Shown here in pieces: positions 55,647 to 64,000 of a DNA stretch of 64,000 bases. A program made the translations under genes and the position numbers. The stretch is from Arthrobacter sp. PAMC25284 (GTDB taxonomy: Bacteria; Actinomycetota; Actinomycetes; Actinomycetales; Micrococcaceae). Each line of letters starts with the position of its first letter. The first letter of the stretch is position 1. The notes under the pieces were generated by a model. That model saw only the letters and a program-made list of their open reading frames with translations. It was not told the origin of the DNA and did not search any database. The DNA lies in the NCBI RefSeq assembly GCF_019443425.1, contig NZ_CP080382.1, forward strand, positions 1,426,001-1,490,000, read 5' to 3'.

Positions 55647-56316
55647 CTACAGCAAAGAACTGTCGCCGCCGGCCGACTCGCGCTCCTCGCTGGTGTAGGC
55701 GGCCGCAGCGGCGGCCTCCGCCAGGCTGGCTCCGCCGATCCGGGCCTCCCGCAGCCGGCGGGTCTTCGCGGATTGCACAGAGAACGCCGCGTCGACGTTT
55801 CCCGCCGCGTATGTCAACGCGTCTTCGGCCTTGATGCCAAGCCCGTGCGCGGTCAGCACGGCGTCCTGGTTGGCGCCCAAATAGGTGAATTGCCACCCCC
55901 ACTGGCTCTGCTGCCGCTCCACGAGCGACTTCACCAGGGCAGCGCCCGCCTCCCGGGACGAGTTCTCGTGACCGTCCGTCAAAACCGCGACGAGGACGGT
56001 ACCGGGCCGCTGATTCTCCGGCAGCCCGGACAGTTCGGAGCCTGCTTCTCCGATCAGCCGGACCATGGCGTCATGCAGTGCAGTCGAGCCCCGGGGCTGC
56101 AGGTCCAGCGGTGGGACGTCCTGGATGTCCACGGCCGCGTAGACGTGCTCGTAGCTGTCATCGAACTGGGCCAGCGACAGCCGGCACCGGCCCCGCCACG
56201 GCTTGCTGCTCGCGGACAAATGCAGCGAAACCGCCGACGGTGTCGTCGGCGATGGCGCTCATGGACCCCGAACGGTCCAGCAGGACGTAGATGTACGTCA
56301 GGGCTGAGTCGGTCAT
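55647..56316 (-). CDS. von Willebrand factor type A domain protein, frameshifted
   Basis: A soluble VWA protein of about 222 residues. The start ATG 56316 is followed by LTYIYVLLDRSGSMSAIADD, with the metal-coordinating DxSxS motif near residue 12. The first frame ends soon after FVREQQAVAG. The next frame continues RCRLSLAQFDDSYEHVYAAVDIQ and then VLTDGHENSSREAG, supplying the second metal-site aspartate. Removing one C from the CCGGCCCC tract at 56189-56194 joins them. The partner is unknown; such proteins often work with MoxR-type ATPases or toxin-like systems, but none is adjacent. Confidence 0.8.
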
Positions 56317-56523
56317 GATTCCCCCATTCCGGTCCGGGGAAGCCCGGGCCATGTTCCTCCGGCGGTATGCCGGATATCCGCAGACTACGGCCAGGCACCG
56401 ACAGGAAACGATGCCGGCAGGAACGACGGCCAGCTCACCCGTCCCGGCGGTTGACGCACGGGCCGAAATCCACAGGGCCCTGCGGCCTTGGGGGATGCGG
56501 CGCCCCTGCTGTGCCTCACGGGA

Positions 56524-56994
56524 TCAGCGCCGGTAGCGGACGGCCGCCTCGGGTTCGCTGGCCTGCCGGATCGATTCCAGATGGCCCGGCATCAGCTCCG
56601 GGAAGTCCGCAGGCAGGAACCAACCGACGGCCAGGGATTCGTCGTCGTTGACCCTGGCCTCACCCGAAACGTAGCGGCAACGGAAGGCCAGCGTCAGGAA
56701 ATGGCAGACATCGCCGTTGGGGTAGTGCGTGGGACCGACGGTGTCCACGGAAACGAGCCGCTCGGTTTCGGCCACCACCCCGGTCTCCTCGAAGATCTCG
56801 CGCACCAGGCCCGGCGCCGGGTCTTCCCCCGGTTCCAGGATTCCGCCGATGACGCCCCAGCGGCCGTTGTCGGCCCGCTGGCCGAGCAGCACCCGGCCCG
56901 TATCGTCGAAAACCACTCCCCTGACCCCGGGAATCCAGAGCGTTGCGTGTCCGATTTTCTCGCGCAGCGCGAGGATGAAGTCCGGTATGGCCAT
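56524..56994 (-). CDS. NUDIX hydrolase
   Basis: 156 residues. The NUDIX box GGILEPGEDPAPGLVREIFEETGV is complete with its metal-binding glutamates. The N-terminal IPGVRGVVFDDTGRVLLGQRAD and C-terminal AVGWFLPADFPEL fit the MutT-like fold acting on nucleoside diphosphate derivatives; the substrate cannot be told. ATG 56994 has TAGGCT six bases upstream. Confidence 0.93.
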   Translation of the reverse strand: MAIPDFILALREKIGHATLWIPGVRGVVFDDTGRVLLGQRADNGRWGVIGGILEPGEDPAPGLVREIFEETGVVAETERLVSVDTVGPTHYPNGDVCHFLTLAFRCRYVSGEARVNDDESLAVGWFLPADFPELMPGHLESIRQASEPEAAVRYRR

Positions 56995-57000
56995 GCCGCC

Positions 57001-57006
57001 AGCCTA
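57001..57006 (-). promoter_or_regulatory. Likely -10 element of the NUDIX gene (leaderless)
   Basis: TAGGCT ends six bases (ggcggc) before ATG 56994. Confidence 0.6.
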
Positions 57007-57020
57007 ATCTGCGTGCCGCT

Positions 57021-57578
57021 TCAGGCGGCGGGAAAGAGCATGGCCGCGGCTGTTCCGGCCAGCATAAAGGGTCCGAAGGGGATGGCCGATCCCAGGGTGC
57101 CGCGGCGCAGGGCGATCATGCCCAGGCTCCACAAGCCGCCGAATACGAAGGCCGCAAAGGCCCCGGCGGCGACATGGTGCCAGCCCAGGAAGCCCAGATA
57201 CATCCCCAGGACGCCGGCGAGCTTGACGTCGCCAAAGCCCATGCCCGGGGGGTACACCGTGTGCAGGAGAAAATAGAACAGCCACATCACCGCCCCGCCG
57301 GCGAGGATCCGAAGACCCGGCAGGCCGAAAAGCGCGGCGGCATCGTCCGCAGGGACCGGGTCCGGTGCAGCCAGAACCGCCAGGGACGCCGCTGCGCCGA
57401 GCAGCAGCACCCCGGCGATCCCGTACGAGGGAAAGACAATCCGGTCCGGGAGCAAGTGGTGACGGACGTCGATGATGGTGAGCTGCACTGCCATGAGCAC
57501 GAAGTACGCGCAGGCAGCCACCACCAGCCAGAAGGCGAGCGGGCTCACTGCACCGAGATTGCCGAGTCGTTCGATCAC
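57021..57578 (-). CDS. A24 family prepilin peptidase
   Basis: Membrane aspartic protease that cleaves type IV prepilin or Flp-pilin leaders. The 185 residues have six hydrophobic segments and the two catalytic aspartates in IIDVRHHLLPDRIVFPS and MGFGDVKLAGVLGMYLGF (the GD motif). The N-terminal methyltransferase-like domain of PilD is missing, as in TadV/CpaA. No pilin gene lies in the window. The start GTG 57578 has TAGCAT six bases upstream. Confidence 0.9.
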   Translation of the reverse strand: MIERLGNLGAVSPLAFWLVVAACAYFVLMAVQLTIIDVRHHLLPDRIVFPSYGIAGVLLLGAAASLAVLAAPDPVPADDAAALFGLPGLRILAGGAVMWLFYFLLHTVYPPGMGFGDVKLAGVLGMYLGFLGWHHVAAGAFAAFVFGGLWSLGMIALRRGTLGSAIPFGPFMLAGTAAAMLFPAA

Positions 57579-57584
57579 TCTCGG

Positions 57585-57590
57585 ATGCTA
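57585..57590 (-). promoter_or_regulatory. Likely -10 element of the prepilin peptidase gene (leaderless)
   Basis: TAGCAT ends six bases (ccgaga) before GTG 57578. Confidence 0.5.
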
Positions 57591-57638
57591 CTGCATCACT
57601 CCCCTGTAAGGGCCGTCCGTATGCGTGGACCGCACGCG

Positions 57639-57644
57639 TACACT
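57639..57644 (+). promoter_or_regulatory. Likely -10 element of the hypothetical gene at 57651
   Basis: TACACT ends six bases (gtggat) before ATG 57651 and decides between the two possible starts. Confidence 0.5.
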
Positions 57645-57650
57645 GTGGAT

Positions 57651-58457
57651 ATGGCCGCATGGGACAGCAGAAACCGGCATGAGCCGCGGGCGTCCGGCGG
57701 CCGGCCCGGGCAGGCGGCGGCCTTTCGGAATCTGTGCCGGTCCTCGCCCTGGAAGTGGCAATCACTGCGGTTTGAATATCTGGACCGGCCCTTCGACGGC
57801 CCGGCCGGGACAGCAGACGGCGCAGCGGACCTGGTCCGGGCGTGGCTGCGGCGGCCCGGAGCACTGCGGCTTGAGACCGCGGCAGGGCTGGTCCTGCACA
57901 GCACCACCGGCATTAACGATTCCCGGGACGGTTTCTACGTCAGTTCCACCCGCAAGTCCTGGCTGCTGCCGCCCCGGCTGGTCAACCCCGTCTACGACGA
58001 CGACGGACTGGTCAGGCGCCGGCCGGAGGCGGCCTACGGCGAACCTGGCTTTGGCAACGGCCGCTTTGCCGCGGCCCTGGACCCGGTGGAGCTGTCGGGA
58101 AACGCCCCGGTGCCGATGGAATTCCCGAACGCCAACCCCGTGGAACTGGAATCCATCAGCGAGGTTGACCACGAGGGCCGTCCCGCGCTGGAGGCCACGA
58201 TCAGCCCCAACTCTTCGTACCGCCCGGGCGATCCCGGGGCGCCGCTGTGCCGGCCGGGCCGCACCCTCGTGAGGATCGACGCCGGCACAGGGGTCTGCGT
58301 CGCGAGCCGTTGGCTCGATGGCGGCACCGATGCCTACGGACACTGGCTGCGGATCCTGGCGGTGGACGAGTACATGCTGGACGACCTCTTCCTTGACCGC
58401 TCCATGAACCTCACGGACGTCCGCCGGCACATCAGCTGGGACGTGCCGGCCGATTGA
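57651..58457 (+). CDS. Conserved hypothetical protein
   Basis: Not recognised. About 268 residues, acidic, soluble, with no signal peptide or membrane segment. The pattern of a short strand-rich core (WQSLRFEYLDRPFDG, LVLHSTTGINDSRDGFYVSS) followed by RTLVRIDAGTGVCVASRWLDGG and a C-terminal MLDDLFLDRSMNLTDVRRHI loosely recalls LolA/RseB-type beta folds, but I cannot assign it. ATG 57621, preceded by AAGGG, would add ten residues. It is divergent from the prepilin peptidase gene and followed 56 bases later by the GNAT gene. Confidence 0.7.
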   Translation: MAAWDSRNRHEPRASGGRPGQAAAFRNLCRSSPWKWQSLRFEYLDRPFDGPAGTADGAADLVRAWLRRPGALRLETAAGLVLHSTTGINDSRDGFYVSSTRKSWLLPPRLVNPVYDDDGLVRRRPEAAYGEPGFGNGRFAAALDPVELSGNAPVPMEFPNANPVELESISEVDHEGRPALEATISPNSSYRPGDPGAPLCRPGRTLVRIDAGTGVCVASRWLDGGTDAYGHWLRILAVDEYMLDDLFLDRSMNLTDVRRHISWDVPAD

Positions 58458-58501
58458 CCTTTGACCGGGCCGGTTGACTGGCGGCTGCGGCCCGCAGCGG
58501 C

Positions 58502-58507
58502 TAGGCT
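58502..58507 (+). promoter_or_regulatory. Likely -10 element of the GNAT gene (leaderless)
   Basis: TAGGCT ends six bases (cccccg) before ATG 58514. Confidence 0.55.
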
Positions 58508-58513
58508 CCCCCG

Positions 58514-59159
58514 ATGACTGATCCCGCCTCCTACTGGCCGCCCTTCGGCCTGACCCTGGCCACGCCCCGCCTGATCCTGCGGCCCATCCGCGACGAGGAC
58601 ATCCCGGCCGCAGTCTCCGCAGCACTCAGCGGCGTCCACGCACCGGGGCCGGAGCCCCTTCACCAGGCCGTGGGCCGAGGCACCGGCACACGAGCTGGGG
58701 CCGAATATGGCCCAGTGGTACTGGCGCTGCCGGGCAACCATGACCCCGGAGGCGTGGACACTGCTGCTGGGAATCTGGCACGAGGACGAGTTCATCGGCT
58801 GCCAGGACGTCGAGGCGAAGGACTTCGGCACCCTCAGGACCGTCTCCACCGGCTCGTGGCTGCGCCTGAGCGCCCAGGGCCAGGGACTGGGCAAGGAAAT
58901 GCGGGCCGCCGTCGCGGCCTACGCCTTCGACTACCTCGGTGCTGACATCGCGGAATCCGAGGCGGCTGCCTGGAACGGCGCCTCCCTCGGGGTGTCCCGT
59001 TCGCTCGGTTACGAAATCAACGGGGTCACCCGGGCCAACTGGGGCGGCACACTTCAGGACGTCCAGAAGGTCCGGCTCACCCCCGCGACCTTCAAACGCC
59101 CGGACTGGACCCTCCACGTCGACGGCCACGAACCCACAGCCAAGTACCTGGGCATCTGA
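58514..59159 (+). CDS. GNAT family N-acetyltransferase (RimJ/RimL-like), frameshifted
   Basis: Acetyl-CoA-dependent transferase, probably acting on protein N-termini or small amines. The first frame gives FGLTLATPRLILRPIRDEDI, the typical N-terminal strand of RimJ/RimL proteins, to GVHAPG. The next frame continues RSPFTRPWAEAPAHELGP, then AQWYWRCRATM, the acetyl-CoA loop LSAQGQGLGKEMRAAV and ESEAAAWNGASLGVSRSLGYE. One extra C in the GGGGCC tract at 58645-58650 explains the break and gives about 214 residues. It ends convergently with phoH. Confidence 0.82.
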
Positions 59160-59165
59160 CGACCG

Positions 59166-59196
59166 GCCCGGCCACGGCGAACGGCCGTGGCCGGGC
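59166..59196. terminator. Bidirectional terminator between GNAT and phoH genes
   Basis: GCCCGGCCACGGC (59166-59178) and GCCGTGGCCGGGC (59184-59196) form a perfect 13-bp stem with a 5-base loop between convergent stops. Confidence 0.75.
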
Positions 59197-59207
59197 GCAG
59201 CAACCGC

Positions 59208-60650
59208 CTAGATCTCCGTCTCCTCCAGCAACTCCGTGACGAGCGCCGCGATCGGCGAGCGCTCGGAGCGGGTAAGGGTCACGTGGCCGAACAGCGGGTG
59301 CCCTTTGAGAATCTCGACGACGGCAGCCACGCCGTCGTGCCGGCCGACCCGGAGGTTGTCGCGCTGGGCGACGTCGTGGGTCAGGACGATCTTTGAGTTC
59401 TGCCCGATCCGGCTCATCACCGTCAGGAGCACGTTCTTCTCCAGCGATTGAGCCTCGTCCACGATCACAAACGCGTCGTGCAGGGAACGGCCCCGGATGT
59501 GGGTCAGCGGCATCACTTCGAGCATGCCGCGGTCCATCACTTCCTCGACGACTTCCTGGCTGACCAGGGCGCCGAGGGTGTCAAAGACCGCCTGCGCCCA
59601 GGGGTTCATTTTCTCGGCCTCGGAGCCGGGCAGGTAGCCGAGCTCCTGACCGCCGACGGCATACAGCGGCCGGAAGACGATCACTTTGCGGTGTTCCCGC
59701 CGTTCCAGGACTGCCTCGAGTCCGGCGCACAGGGCCAGCGCGGACTTGCCGGTGCCAGCTCGTCCGCCGAGCGACACGATACCCACCGAGGGGTCCATGA
59801 GGAGATCGATGGCGAGCCGCTGTTCGGCGGAACGCCCGTGCAGGCCGAAGACGTCGCGGTCACCCCTGACGAGCCGGACCTGCTTGTCCGCCCCAACGCG
59901 TCCCAGTGCGGAGCCGCGGTTGGAGAGGAGGACCAGGCCGGTGTTGGTCGGCAGTTCGGCTGCGGCCGGGATAAAGACCGGCTCGTGGCCGTAGAGGGTT
60001 GCCACCTCTTCCTCGCTCGCGTCGATCTCGGCAACGCCTGTCCAACCCGAATCCTGGACGAGTTCGCTGCGGTATTCGTCCGCCGCCAGTCCCATTGCAG
60101 ACGCCTTGACCCGCATCGGCAGGTCCTTGGACACGACCGTCACGTCGCGGCCCTCATTGGCCAGGTTCTTGGCGACCGCAAGGATCCGGCTGTCGTTGCC
60201 CGCCCCGCGGAAGCCGGAGGGCAAAACCTCCGCGGAGATGTGGTTCAGCTCCACCATCAGCGTGCCGCCCTCGCGCCCGATCGGGATGGGCCGGTCCAGG
60301 CCGCCGTGCTCAAGCCGCAGGTCATCGAGCAGCCGGAGCGCTTTGCGGGCAAAGTAGCCGAGCTCCGGGTCGTGGCGCTTGCCTTCGAGTTCGGTGATGA
60401 CAACAATCGGCAGGATGACTTCGTGCTCCGCGAAACGCAGGAGGGCCCGCGGATCAGAAAGCAGCACGGAGGTGTCGATCACGAAGCTGCGGGCCGTGCC
60501 CCGGGTCCCTGTCCCTTCCCCGGAAACAGAAGGACCGGCCGCAGCGTTCGAACCCGCTGCTCCGGTCTTTGACGCGGCTCGCTTGTCGCGAGAAGTAGCT
60601 TTCCATCCCTGGTCGGAAACCACAACGGACAGGTTTTCAGAAGTAGCCAC
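59208..60650 (-). CDS. PIN domain - PhoH fusion ATPase/ribonuclease
   Basis: PhoH2-type protein of about 480 residues combining an N-terminal PIN ribonuclease domain ([12 protein letters not shown] near residue 48, [26 protein letters not shown]) with a C-terminal PhoH ATPase (Walker [15 protein letters not shown] near residue 295, Walker [24 protein letters not shown]). Such proteins unwind and cut RNA. The first 45 residues are low-complexity. I start at GTG 60650, with GGAG five bases upstream. It lies downstream of uppS, an order shared with mycobacteria. Confidence 0.94.
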   Translation of the reverse strand: MATSENLSVVVSDQGWKATSRDKRAASKTGAAGSNAAAGPSVSGEGTGTRGTARSFVIDTSVLLSDPRALLRFAEHEVILPIVVITELEGKRHDPELGYFARKALRLLDDLRLEHGGLDRPIPIGREGGTLMVELNHISAEVLPSGFRGAGNDSRILAVAKNLANEGRDVTVVSKDLPMRVKASAMGLAADEYRSELVQDSGWTGVAEIDASEEEVATLYGHEPVFIPAAAELPTNTGLVLLSNRGSALGRVGADKQVRLVRGDRDVFGLHGRSAEQRLAIDLLMDPSVGIVSLGGRAGTGKSALALCAGLEAVLERREHRKVIVFRPLYAVGGQELGYLPGSEAEKMNPWAQAVFDTLGALVSQEVVEEVMDRGMLEVMPLTHIRGRSLHDAFVIVDEAQSLEKNVLLTVMSRIGQNSKIVLTHDVAQRDNLRVGRHDGVAAVVEILKGHPLFGHVTLTRSERSPIAALVTELLEETEI

Positions 60651-60883
60651 ATCGACTCCAGCCCCGGGCGCACGCCCGGATTTGTTATTGGTGAGGCGGT
60701 TCGGCCTCGAGGCCGGACGCGGCCTCCCATACACCCGGTGCGACAATCCGCTCCATGTACTGGCCTCCCCGATCGACCGGCAAATTGCCCGCCGATGGGT
60801 CAAAGGTAAGTCTCCGTCAGCGCAATTACCAGACTATTTCCCGGCGATTCCTGTTGCGGGGAGGTAAACTCAAAATGAACGGC

Positions 60884-61658
60884 TCACGCGCCGAAGCGGC
60901 GCTGCCGCCCGGCGTAATCCCGCAACGCCCGGAGGAAGTCCACCTTCCGGAACGCCGGCCATAGCGCTTCGCAAAAATAGAATTCGCTGTAAGCGCTCTG
61001 CCACATCAGGAAGCCGGAGAGACGCTGCTCCCCCGAGGTGCGGATCACGAGGTCCGGGTCGGGCTGGCCCCGGGTGTACAGGAACCGGGAGATGTCTTCA
61101 ACGCTGAGCCCGTCGGCCAGTTCCCCGATGTCCGCACCGCGGGCGACGGCGTCGTGCAGCAGTTCCCGGACGGCGTCGACGATCTCCCGCCGTCCGCCGT
61201 AGCCTACGGCGACGTTGACGTGGAGCTTTTCGTGGGCAGGGGTGCGGGCCGTGAGCTTGTTGAGCCGTTCGGCCAAATAGCCCGGCAGCAGCTCCGGGGC
61301 CCCCCATGGCATGCACGGACACGTTGGCATCCTCGTCGAGCCGGTCCAGGGTGTTGGCAATAATGCCCATCAGCAGGTCCAGCTCCTCGCCCGAGCGGTT
61401 CATGTTGTCGGTAGAGAGCATGTAGAGCGTGACGACCTTGACGCCGAGTTCCTGGCACCAGCCAAGGAACTCGTGGATCTTGGCGGCCCCGGCCTGGTGG
61501 CCCTGGCTCGTCGGTGCGTTGAACTGCCGGGCCCACCGCCTGTTGCCGTCAACCATCACTCCGATATGCCGGGGGATGCGTTCGGTGTCCAGTGACCGCT
61601 GGAGTTTACGCTCGTAGAAGCCATAGAGGAACCCGGGCATTTCCATCCGGAGCTTCAC
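60884..61658 (-). CDS. uppS: Isoprenyl transferase (cis-prenyltransferase), frameshifted
   Basis: Condenses isopentenyl diphosphate in cis to make the polyprenyl lipid for wall synthesis; closest in form to the short Z-FPP synthase type (N-terminal GFLYGFYERKL). The first frame has the catalytic MVDGNRRWARQ, TLYMLSTDNMNRS and ends usefully at DANVSVHAMG. The other frame continues APELLPGYLAERLNKL, VNVAVGYGGRREIVDAV and the substrate-binding DLVIRTSGEQRLSGFLMWQSAYSEFYF. A run of six Gs in the transcript (61300-61305), where five would keep frame, explains the break; joined length is about 257 residues. GTG 61658 has AGGGAA upstream. Such a gene should be intact in a growing cell. Confidence 0.85.
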
Positions 61659-61786
61659 CTGACTTCCCTGAGGTATGACTGCAGTGCAAGTCCTAGGCTA
61701 CCTGCCGCAGGAGGGAGCCGTGTGCGCGCCCGGGTCCGGTGGGGCCGGCGGCATGCTACCTGTGAGTAACATACCGGGCGGCGGGA

Positions 61787-61792
61787 TATCAT
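61787..61792 (+). promoter_or_regulatory. Likely -10 element of trhA (leaderless)
   Basis: TATCAT ends six bases (ggcggc) before ATG 61799. Confidence 0.5.
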
Positions 61793-61798
61793 GGCGGC

Positions 61799-62518
61799 AT
61801 GGAAAGCAAGAGCCCGGCGCCACGCCGGCGGCCAACGGACCGCGCGAACGGGGCGGTGGATGACGCCGCGATCCGGATAGCTGAACTCCTGATGATCAAA
61901 CCCCAGTGGCGCGGCTGGATCCACACCGTCACCGCACCGCTGGCGTTCGCGGCCGGCCTCGTTCTCGTGATCCTGGCTCCGACGCCGGAAAAGAAAATCA
62001 CGTCGGCGATCTATGCTCTCACCGGGGTTCTCCTGTTCGGCATCAGCGCCATCTACCACCGCGGCAACTGGTCCCCCGGTGTCAAAATTGTCCTGAAGCG
62101 GCTGGACCACACCAACATCATGCTGGTCATCGCGGGCAGCTACACTCCGCTGGCATGGTCACTGCTGGACCGGCCCAAGGCCGAGCTGCTGCTGTGGCTC
62201 ATCTGGTCAGGAGCGATCCTCGGTGTGCTGTTCCGGCTGCTGTGGACGAATGCCCCCCGCTGGCTTTACGTGCCGATCTATATTGCCCTCGGCTGCGGAG
62301 CGCTGTTTTTCCTGCCGGATTTCTTCGCCGCCAATATCGCCTCGGCCGTGCTGATCTGCGTTGGCGGTGCCCTGTACATTGCCGGCGCCGTCTTTTATGC
62401 CCTCAAGAAACCGAACTTCAGCTACAAGCATTTTGGTTTCCATGAACTCTTCCACGCCTTCACCGTCTTTGCCTTCGCGGCGCACTACATCGCCATTGCG
62501 TTCGCCGTCCTGAGCTGA
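61799..62518 (+). CDS. trhA: Hemolysin III / TrhA family membrane protein
   Basis: Seven-helix membrane protein of the PAQR-related hemolysin III family; the bacterial role is in membrane energetics or lipid homeostasis rather than proven haemolysis. The 239 residues include the conserved histidine sites GISAIYHRGNW and LDHTNIMLVIAGSYTPLAW and the C-terminal HFGFHELFHAFTVFAFAAHY. The first 30 residues are basic and cytoplasmic. Divergent from uppS, as Rv1085c and Rv1086 are neighbours in M. tuberculosis. Confidence 0.93.
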   Translation: MESKSPAPRRRPTDRANGAVDDAAIRIAELLMIKPQWRGWIHTVTAPLAFAAGLVLVILAPTPEKKITSAIYALTGVLLFGISAIYHRGNWSPGVKIVLKRLDHTNIMLVIAGSYTPLAWSLLDRPKAELLLWLIWSGAILGVLFRLLWTNAPRWLYVPIYIALGCGALFFLPDFFAANIASAVLICVGGALYIAGAVFYALKKPNFSYKHFGFHELFHAFTVFAFAAHYIAIAFAVLS

Positions 62519-62528
62519 CACCCCCCTG

Positions 62529-63281
62529 CTACGGGTCGCTTGAGCCGGTGGCGGTGCAGTCCCCTGCCGAGAGCGCGGCGCGCGCACCGGCCACCAGGAC
62601 CGGGTCTGTGGCATCCAGTTCCTGTGCCCCGCCGCCGGGACCAGCCGGGTGCCGGTCCAGGACCACGACCCGCGCCGAGAGGTGCACGGCGGCCACGCCT
62701 GCGGCTGCCAGTGCCGGGATGTCCTCCAGCCGCACGCCGCCGCCTGCCATAATCTGCACTCCGTCCGGCGCGAGCCGGACCATGGCCGCCAGAGTGGCGA
62801 GCCCTTCAATACTGCAGACCGCCGCGCCGGAGGTCAGCACCCGGCTCACCCCCGACCCGGCCAGCCGGACCAGCTCCACCAGCGGGTCTGCTGTGGCATC
62901 CAGTGCCCGGTGGAAGGTCACAGGCAGGTCCCCGGCTGCGGCAGTGAAACGTGCCAGCACGTCCAGGTCGATCCGGCCGTCTGCAGTGAGCGCGCCAACC
63001 ACCACGCCGCCCACCCCGGTGCCGGCCAGTGAAGTGATGTCAGCGCACATCGTGCGCACGTCCTCGTACGAGTACACGTAGCCGCCGCCCCGGCTGCGCA
63101 CGAGCACGTGAACAAACCCGGCCCTTCCACCTGCGGCCTCCACAGCCAGCTGTACGGCGCCCATGGACGGCGTCAACCCGCCGGTCCGCAGCGCCGCGCA
63201 CAACTCAACCCGGGTGGCCCCGCCTTCCAGGGCAATGCGCACTCCGGCGGCGTCCTGGACAGCAATCTCCAGATCAGTCAT
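62529..63281 (-). CDS. cutC: CutC family protein
   Basis: TIM-barrel protein named for copper homeostasis, though its true activity is unsettled. The 250 residues show LEIAVQDAAGVRIALEGGATRVELCAAL, GGLTPSMGAV, the VHVLVRSRGGGYVYS strand and VTFHRALDATADP. Its ATG (63281) overlaps the nagA stop by eight bases, so the two are translationally coupled, suggesting a role in amino-sugar or glycan recycling here. Confidence 0.92.
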   Translation of the reverse strand: MTDLEIAVQDAAGVRIALEGGATRVELCAALRTGGLTPSMGAVQLAVEAAGGRAGFVHVLVRSRGGGYVYSYEDVRTMCADITSLAGTGVGGVVVGALTADGRIDLDVLARFTAAAGDLPVTFHRALDATADPLVELVRLAGSGVSRVLTSGAAVCSIEGLATLAAMVRLAPDGVQIMAGGGVRLEDIPALAAAGVAAVHLSARVVVLDRHPAGPGGGAQELDATDPVLVAGARAALSAGDCTATGSSDP

Positions 63282-64000
63282 GCGACGGACCTTCTTTCAG
63301 CTCCGGCAACCCCGGGCCGGCCGGCATCGGTGCGCTGCCCGCCCGGGCGCTGCCGGCCCCGTCATTGACAAACGGCGGAGGGGAGGTCCATTGCCCTGCC
63401 CGCATGACGGCACAGACGGTGAGGCCCTCGTCGAGGACGACGAGGTCGGCGCGCTTCCCCGGCTCCAACGCCCCGACATCGGAGAGCCCCAGCATGGTGG
63501 CGGGGTGCTCCGTAAGGGCGGTGAGTGCTTCCCCGAGGGGCACGCCTGCCGCCTCCACGGCGTACCGGAGAGCCGCGTCCAGGGTCAGTGTGCTGCCGGC
63601 GATGCTGCCGCTGCCGGCCAGGCGGGGCCCTGTCCGTCGCGGACGTCAACGTCAAGGCCGCCGAGCCGGTAGCGGCCTTCGGGGGCGTCAGCGGCTGCCA
63701 TGGCGTCAGTAACGAGAACTGCCCGCGCCGGGCTGTCGAAGATTCTCCTGATCATTGCGGGGTGAAGGTGAACACCGTCGGCTATCAGTTCTACGAACAC
63801 ATCCTTGTCTTCCAGCAGCGCTGTTGCCGGCCCGGGTTGGCGGTGATGGATGGGCCGCATGCCGTTGAAGACGTGCGTTCCCGCGGTGGCCCCGGCCTGG
63901 ATGGCAGCCCGGGTTTGCTCGTAGGAGGCATCCGTATGACCGATGGCGGCGACGGCTCCGTAGCTGCAGATCTGCCGGACGGCGTCGAGTCCGCCGGCAA
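63274..64000 (-). CDS. nagA: N-acetylglucosamine-6-phosphate deacetylase, partial and frameshifted
   Basis: Removes acetate from GlcNAc-6-phosphate in amino-sugar catabolism. The gene enters from the right edge, so its N-terminus is missing. Readable motifs are GHTDASYEQTRAA, THVFNGMRPIHHR, ELIADGVHLHP and VTDAMAAADAPEG with the catalytic aspartate. After DVDVRDGQGP the frame is lost in a G/C run (63621-63630); adding one C gives RLAGSGSIAGSTLTLDAALR and continues EALTALTEHPATMLGLSDVG to the stop at 63274. It ends over the cutC start. Confidence 0.85.

Overview
The window is a contiguous stretch of an actinobacterial chromosome. High G+C, GTG/TTG starts, Rpf, WhiB, Trm112, DUF3499, TIGR03089, TIGR01906, DUF4245 and a FemX-like cross-bridge enzyme point to Micrococcaceae, most likely Arthrobacter or a close relative (Pseudarthrobacter, Paenarthrobacter). 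I see no phage, insertion sequence, CRISPR array or rRNA; one tRNA-Gln is present.

Layout. 1-8.6 kb: a tandem, same-strand array of four large STAND-ATPase/LuxR (LAL-type) regulators, the leftmost cut by the window edge. 8.7-19.4 kb: a conserved minus-strand housekeeping block (pth, rplY, prs, glmU, tRNA-Gln, uup-like ABC-F, ispE, rsmA, rpf, tatD). 19.5-24.7 kb: a moxR/DUF58/transglutaminase operon. 24.7-31.1 kb: a succinate-semialdehyde dehydrogenase, rsmI, a divergent protein mannosyltransferase and an acyl-CoA synthetase. 31.1-50.3 kb: cell-envelope and one-carbon genes (TIGR01906 membrane protein, L,D-transpeptidase lipoprotein, ahcY, Trm112, DUF3499, zincin-like protein, DUF5719, large GT2 glycosyltransferase, whiB, TIGR03089, gtrA, purK, purE, LCP ligase, manA, FemX-like). 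As I remember it, this resembles the M. tuberculosis Rv3248c-Rv3277 neighbourhood. 50.3-64 kb: galE, glpX, DUF4245, carbonic anhydrase, fumC, VWA protein, NUDIX, prepilin peptidase, a hypothetical, GNAT, phoH, uppS, trhA, cutC, nagA (partial); this resembles the mycobacterial Rv1085c-Rv1100 neighbourhood.

Two signals cut across the window. First, eight genes (two LAL regulators, rsmI, DUF5719, VWA, GNAT, uppS, nagA) are each broken by what reads as a single-base indel. In each, the protein family continues cleanly in another frame, and seven of the eight breaks lie in a G/C run containing GGCC. Systematic base-calling error is the simplest explanation. I give each such gene as one CDS over both frames. 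Second, at least fifteen genes lack a clear ribosome binding site as their only start signal but have a TANNNT hexamer (often TAGGCT) exactly 6 or 7 bases before the start codon, as expected for leaderless transcripts. This pattern was used to choose several starts.

The least explained parts are the LAL array, with inverted TACTT/TACTC-like repeats in its upstream regions; the coupled GT2-DUF5719 pair next to whiB; and a structured leader in front of rplY.
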